Shown: piece by piece, positions 60,165 through 64,000 of the stretch | Position numbering within the stretch: the stretch's first letter is position 1 | Layout: every line of letters starts with the position of its first letter | DNA from: Lysobacteraceae bacterium | GTDB lineage: Bacteria > Pseudomonadota > Gammaproteobacteria > Xanthomonadales > Xanthomonadaceae | Length of the DNA stretch: 64,000 bases | Direction of reading: 5' to 3' | Assembly (NCBI GenBank): GCA_028868545.1 | Contig: JAGWUF010000006.1 | Location: forward strand, 1 to 64,000 | The notes under the pieces: model-generated | What the model was told of the DNA's origin: nothing | Database searches by the model: none | Seen by the model: the letters and a program-made list of their open reading frames with translations, nothing else | Program-made: the position numbers and the translations under genes

Positions 60165-61040
60165 ATGTCCGCCCAGCCGCAGCCGCGCCGCCTTGAAAGC
60201 ATCCAGACCGACCGCGGCTCGGTGCCGGTGTATGCCACCGGCACGGTGGAGCAGCCGTGGGACAGCTACAGCGCCGACGACCACGCAGTCTGGCAGCGGC
60301 TGTACGCGCGCCAGCAGGCGCTGCTGCCCGGCCGCGCCTGCGACGCTTTCCTGCAAGCGCAGGCGCGGATGCGGATGTCGCCGACGCAGATTCCGAAGTT
60401 CTCCGAGCTCAACGACATCCTCGCCGCCGCCACCGGCTGGCAGATCGTGGCGGTGGAAGGGCTGCTGCCCGAACTCGACTTCTTCACCCATCTCGCCAAC
60501 CGCCGCTTCCCGGTGAGCTGGTGGATCCGCCGCCTGGATCAGATCGACTACATCGAAGAGCCCGACCTGTTCCACGACCTGTTCGGCCACGTGCCGCTGC
60601 TGATGGAACCGATGTTCGCCGACTATCTGCAAGCCTACGGCGAGGGCGGGGTGAAGGCGCACGGCTTCGGCCCCGAGGCGCTGATGCAGTTGGCGCGGCT
60701 GTACTGGTACACGGTGGAATTCGGCCTGATCCGGCAACCGGACGGACTGCGCATCTACGGCGCCGGCATCGTCAGCTCGAAGGGCGAATCGATCCACTGC
60801 CTGGAGTCGGCGTCGCCGAACCGGATCGGCTTCGACCTCGAGCGCGTCATGCGCACCCGCTACCGCATCGACAGCTACCAGAAGACCTATTTCGTCATCG
60901 ACAGCTTCGAGCAGCTGATCGACGCCACCCGCCCCGACTTCGCGCCGCTCTATACGCGTCTGGCGGGGCAGGCCGAGCACGCGCCGGAAGCGGTGCTGGC
61001 TTCGGACCGGATCCTGCACGCCGGCACCCAGGCCGACTGA
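60165..61040 (+). CDS. phhA: Phenylalanine 4-monooxygenase
   Basis: IPKFSELNDILAAATGWQIVAVEGLLPELDFFTHLANRRFPVSWWIRR; EEPDLFHDLFGHVPLLMEPMFADYLQAYGEGG; LARLYWYTVEFGL. Confidence 0.96.
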   Translation: MSAQPQPRRLESIQTDRGSVPVYATGTVEQPWDSYSADDHAVWQRLYARQQALLPGRACDAFLQAQARMRMSPTQIPKFSELNDILAAATGWQIVAVEGLLPELDFFTHLANRRFPVSWWIRRLDQIDYIEEPDLFHDLFGHVPLLMEPMFADYLQAYGEGGVKAHGFGPEALMQLARLYWYTVEFGLIRQPDGLRIYGAGIVSSKGESIHCLESASPNRIGFDLERVMRTRYRIDSYQKTYFVIDSFEQLIDATRPDFAPLYTRLAGQAEHAPEAVLASDRILHAGTQAD

Positions 61041-61091
61041 CGGCCCCCGGCCCCGCCGCAAGCTGGGCGGGCGCCTGCGTCCTGGGCGACA

Positions 61092-62159
61092 ATGACGGCC
61101 TCGTCCCTGCACAAGGCCGCGCCCGTGACGCAAGCCCACATTTCCCTCACCCGTTTCCTGATCGAAGAACAGCGCGCCGGCCGCGTCAACGCGGAGCTGC
61201 GCCTGCTGGTGGAAGTGGTGGCGCGCGCCTGCAAGCGCATTTCCATCGCGGTGGCCAAGGGCGCGCTGGGCGGCGTGCTGGGGGAAGCCGGCGAGGGCGA
61301 AGCCAGCATCAACGTGCAGGGCGAGGCACAGAAGAAGCTCGACGTGATCGCCAACGACGTGCTGCTGGAAGCCAATGCCTGGGGCGGCCACCTGGCCGGC
61401 CTTGCCTCCGAGGAGATGGATCACAGCATGCCGATCCCGGACGTGTATCCGCGCGGCAACTACCTGCTGCTGTTCGACCCGCTGGACGGCAGCTCCAACA
61501 TCGACGTCAACGTCTCGGTGGGCACCATCTTCTCGGTGCTGCGCTGCCCGGAAGGCGTGACCACGCCCGCCGATGAAGACTATCTGCAACCGGGCACCGC
61601 GCAGGTCGCGGCCGGCTACTGCGTGTACGGCCCGCAGACCACGCTGGTACTGACCGTCGGCCACGGCACCCATGCCTTCACCCTCGACCGCGAGGTCGGC
61701 AGCTTCATCCTGACCACCCGCGGCATGCGCATCCCGGAGGAGACCAAGGAATTCGCGGTCAACGCCTCCAACCAGCGTTTCTGGGAAGCGCCGATGCAGC
61801 GCTACGTCGGCGACCTGCTGGCCGGCAAGGACGGCCCGCGCGGCAAGGACTTCAACATGCGCTGGATCGCCTCGATGGTGGCCGACGTGCACCGCATCCT
61901 CACCCGCGGCGGCATCTTCAGCTATCCGCTGGACAGCAAGTGCGCGGCCAAGGGCGGCAAGCTGCGACTGATGTACGAAGCCAACCCGATGAGTTTCCTG
62001 GTCGAGCAGGCCGGCGGCGCCGCCAGCACCGGCCGGGCGCGCATGCTGGAAGTGCAGCCCACCGGCCTGCACATGCGGGTGCCGGTGTTCCTGGGCTCGA
62101 AGATGGAAGTGGCGGCAGCGGTGGCGTACCACGACGCCCATGACGCCGCATCCGCCTGA
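61092..62159 (+). CDS. fbp: Fructose-1,6-bisphosphatase class 1
   Basis: [83 protein letters not shown]. Confidence 0.96.
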   Translation: MTASSLHKAAPVTQAHISLTRFLIEEQRAGRVNAELRLLVEVVARACKRISIAVAKGALGGVLGEAGEGEASINVQGEAQKKLDVIANDVLLEANAWGGHLAGLASEEMDHSMPIPDVYPRGNYLLLFDPLDGSSNIDVNVSVGTIFSVLRCPEGVTTPADEDYLQPGTAQVAAGYCVYGPQTTLVLTVGHGTHAFTLDREVGSFILTTRGMRIPEETKEFAVNASNQRFWEAPMQRYVGDLLAGKDGPRGKDFNMRWIASMVADVHRILTRGGIFSYPLDSKCAAKGGKLRLMYEANPMSFLVEQAGGAASTGRARMLEVQPTGLHMRVPVFLGSKMEVAAAVAYHDAHDAASA

Positions 62160-62269
62160 ACATCACCGCAGCGGACATGACGGCATGGTCATTGCGCAAG
62201 GACGCGCCCTGCGTTCGCCATTTCGCACCCTGATGCGGCAAGCCTGCCCCGGTGGGGCAGAATGCGGCC

Positions 62270-64000
62270 ATGCATCTTGATCACCACATCTGGTCTCAAC
62301 TTGCCTTCGGCCTGATCCTGATCGGCGGGTTGTACCTGTTCATCAGCGAAAAACTGCGCGTCGATGTCACCGCCATGCTGATCCTGGCGGCGCTGGTACT
62401 CGCTGGCATTCTCGACGAGAAGCAGGCCCTGTCGGGTTTCTCCAGCGAACCGGCGATCATCGTGGCATCGGTGTTCGTGATCTCCGGCGCGCTGGGTGCC
62501 ACCGGCATCAGCGAAAAACTGGGCAGCTGGATCGAGCGCATTTCCGGCGATGCCGAGTGGCGCACGATCGCGGTGGTCATGCCGCTGGTGGCGCTGCTTT
62601 CGGCCTTCACCCACCATGTGATGGTGACCGCGATGATGCTGCCGCTGCTGTTGCGGCACGCCCGTACCCGCCAGCTGCCGGCGTCCCGGCTGTTGATGCC
62701 GATGGCCCTGGCGGCGTCCATGGGCACCACCTTGACCCTGATCAGCGCACCGTCGTTCCTGCTGGCCAACGACATGCTGCAACGGTCCGGCAACGAAGCG
62801 CTGGGGATTTTTTCGATCACCCCCATCGGCGTTGCACTGGTGCTGATGAGTACCGCCTACATGCTGCTGACCCGCTGGTTGCTGCCCAAGCGCAGCGGTG
62901 AAAGCCGGGATGACGATTACCTGCGGCTGGATCGCTATCGCACCGAGCTGGTGGTGGTGAAGGAAGGCCGCTGGTGCACCCGGCCGCTCCATGAATTGCA
63001 AAAGGCGTTGGGTGAGCGCTTTCGCCTGCTGGGCTGGTTGCGCGACGGCGTGCCGCGCGCCGACCTGGGCAGCAACAGCCCGCTGCTGGCCGGTGACATC
63101 CTGCTGGTGGAAGCCGCCGCCGACGAGTTGTTGTCCTTGCACGACGACGCCGGCCTGGACTTGAACGCCATTACCCGCTTCGGTGCATTGGCGACCGGCG
63201 ATGGCAAGCCGCAACTGGTGCAGGCGGTGGTGGCGCCGGGTTCGGAATTCATCGGTCGCAGCATCCGCGAGCTGGATTTCGCCCGCCAGTTCCACACCGT
63301 GATCGCCGGCCTGTGGCGGCGGGGTGAACAACCGGCGGATCGCCTCTCCGATGCCCGCCTGCGCGAAGGCGACCTGCTGGTGTTGTGGGGGCAGTCCAGC
63401 CGCTTCGCCGAATTGGCCGCCCACCACGGTTTCCTGCTGCTGGTTCCGTTTGCCGGCGAAGCCAAGCGCCGCCTGCGCGCACCGTTGGCACTCATCATCC
63501 TCGGCACCACCATTCTGGCCGCCGCCACCGAATGGCTGCCGCCGCAGCTGGCTTTCCTGTTCGGTGCCGTGGCCATGGTGGTGACCCGCTGCGTCGACGT
63601 GGAGCAGGCTTACCGCAGCATCGACATGCGGATTTTCGTGATGATCGCCGGCGTGATCCCGCTGGGGATCGCGATGGAAGCAACCGGCACTGCCGCGCTG
63701 CTGGCCCGGGGCCTGGCGCTTCTGATCGCGCATTGGCCACCGCTGGCCATCCTGCTGGTGGTGTTCTCGCTGGCGGCACTGCTGACCCAGATCATGAGCG
63801 ACGCCGCCACCACGGCCTTGCTGGGCCCCGTCGCCATCGCCACCGCACAGGTGCTGGGCCTGCCTGCCACCCCCTTCGTGGTCTGCACCGCACTGGGTGC
63901 GGTGGTGGCCTTCCTGACCCCGATCGGTCACCATGGCAGCCTGCTGATACTCAAGCCCGGGCAGTATCGGTTCGTCGATTTTCTGCGGATCGGCCTGCCG
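62270..64000 (+). CDS. SLC13-family permease with two RCK_C/TrkA-C domains, partial (runs off right edge)
   Basis: MHLDHHIWSQLAFGLILIGGLYLFISEKLRVDVTAMLILAALVLAGILDEKQALSGFSSEPAIIVASVFVISGALGATGISEKLG; open to window end. Confidence 0.88.
   Translation, partial: MHLDHHIWSQLAFGLILIGGLYLFISEKLRVDVTAMLILAALVLAGILDEKQALSGFSSEPAIIVASVFVISGALGATGISEKLGSWIERISGDAEWRTIAVVMPLVALLSAFTHHVMVTAMMLPLLLRHARTRQLPASRLLMPMALAASMGTTLTLISAPSFLLANDMLQRSGNEALGIFSITPIGVALVLMSTAYMLLTRWLLPKRSGESRDDDYLRLDRYRTELVVVKEGRWCTRPLHELQKALGERFRLLGWLRDGVPRADLGSNSPLLAGDILLVEAAADELLSLHDDAGLDLNAITRFGALATGDGKPQLVQAVVAPGSEFIGRSIRELDFARQFHTVIAGLWRRGEQPADRLSDARLREGDLLVLWGQSSRFAELAAHHGFLLLVPFAGEAKRRLRAPLALIILGTTILAAATEWLPPQLAFLFGAVAMVVTRCVDVEQAYRSIDMRIFVMIAGVIPLGIAMEATGTAALLARGLALLIAHWPPLAILLVVFSLAALLTQIMSDAATTALLGPVAIATAQVLGLPATPFVVCTALGAVVAFLTPIGHHGSLLILKPGQYRFVDFLRIGLP

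Noticed and set aside
59418-63934. Long minus-strand ORFs (907 aa, 581 aa) near the right end
   Set aside because: Antisense to phhA, fbp and the SLC13 permease; compositionally biased translations

Overview
GC-rich chromosomal window, most likely from a Xanthomonadaceae (Lysobacteraceae) bacterium; that assignment is an inference from gene content and synteny. Most of it is housekeeping: hemC, algR-like regulator, tamA/tamB, polA, uvrD, hemB, aroE, phhA, fbp. The most notable region is a single-strand, heavily overlapping aryl-polyene / xanthomonadin-type pigment operon at about 27.4-44.2 kb. It encodes two ketosynthases plus a KS-like chain-length factor, KR, DH, two ACPs, an AMP-ligase fused to a hot-dog domain, MIO-type ammonia lyase, O-methyltransferase, thioesterase, LolA-like protein, MMPL exporter, two acyltransferases and a GT2. 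A XanB2-like chorismatase gene lies about 8 kb away (52.0-53.0 kb). Other notable items: (i) a C-rich-loop sRNA candidate between polA and tamA resembling Xanthomonas sX13 in position and architecture; (ii) a perfect 25-bp inverted repeat of REP/RAYT type after a GST gene; (iii) a sensor kinase with an apparently degenerate ATPase domain; (iv) an overlapping gene pair encoding a small exported protein and a PA-domain HEIAH metalloprotease; (v) the edge of an integrative element, with a tyrosine integrase running off the left end. No rRNA, tRNA or CRISPR array was recognised. All calls come from reading the sequence and translations; no database search was run.
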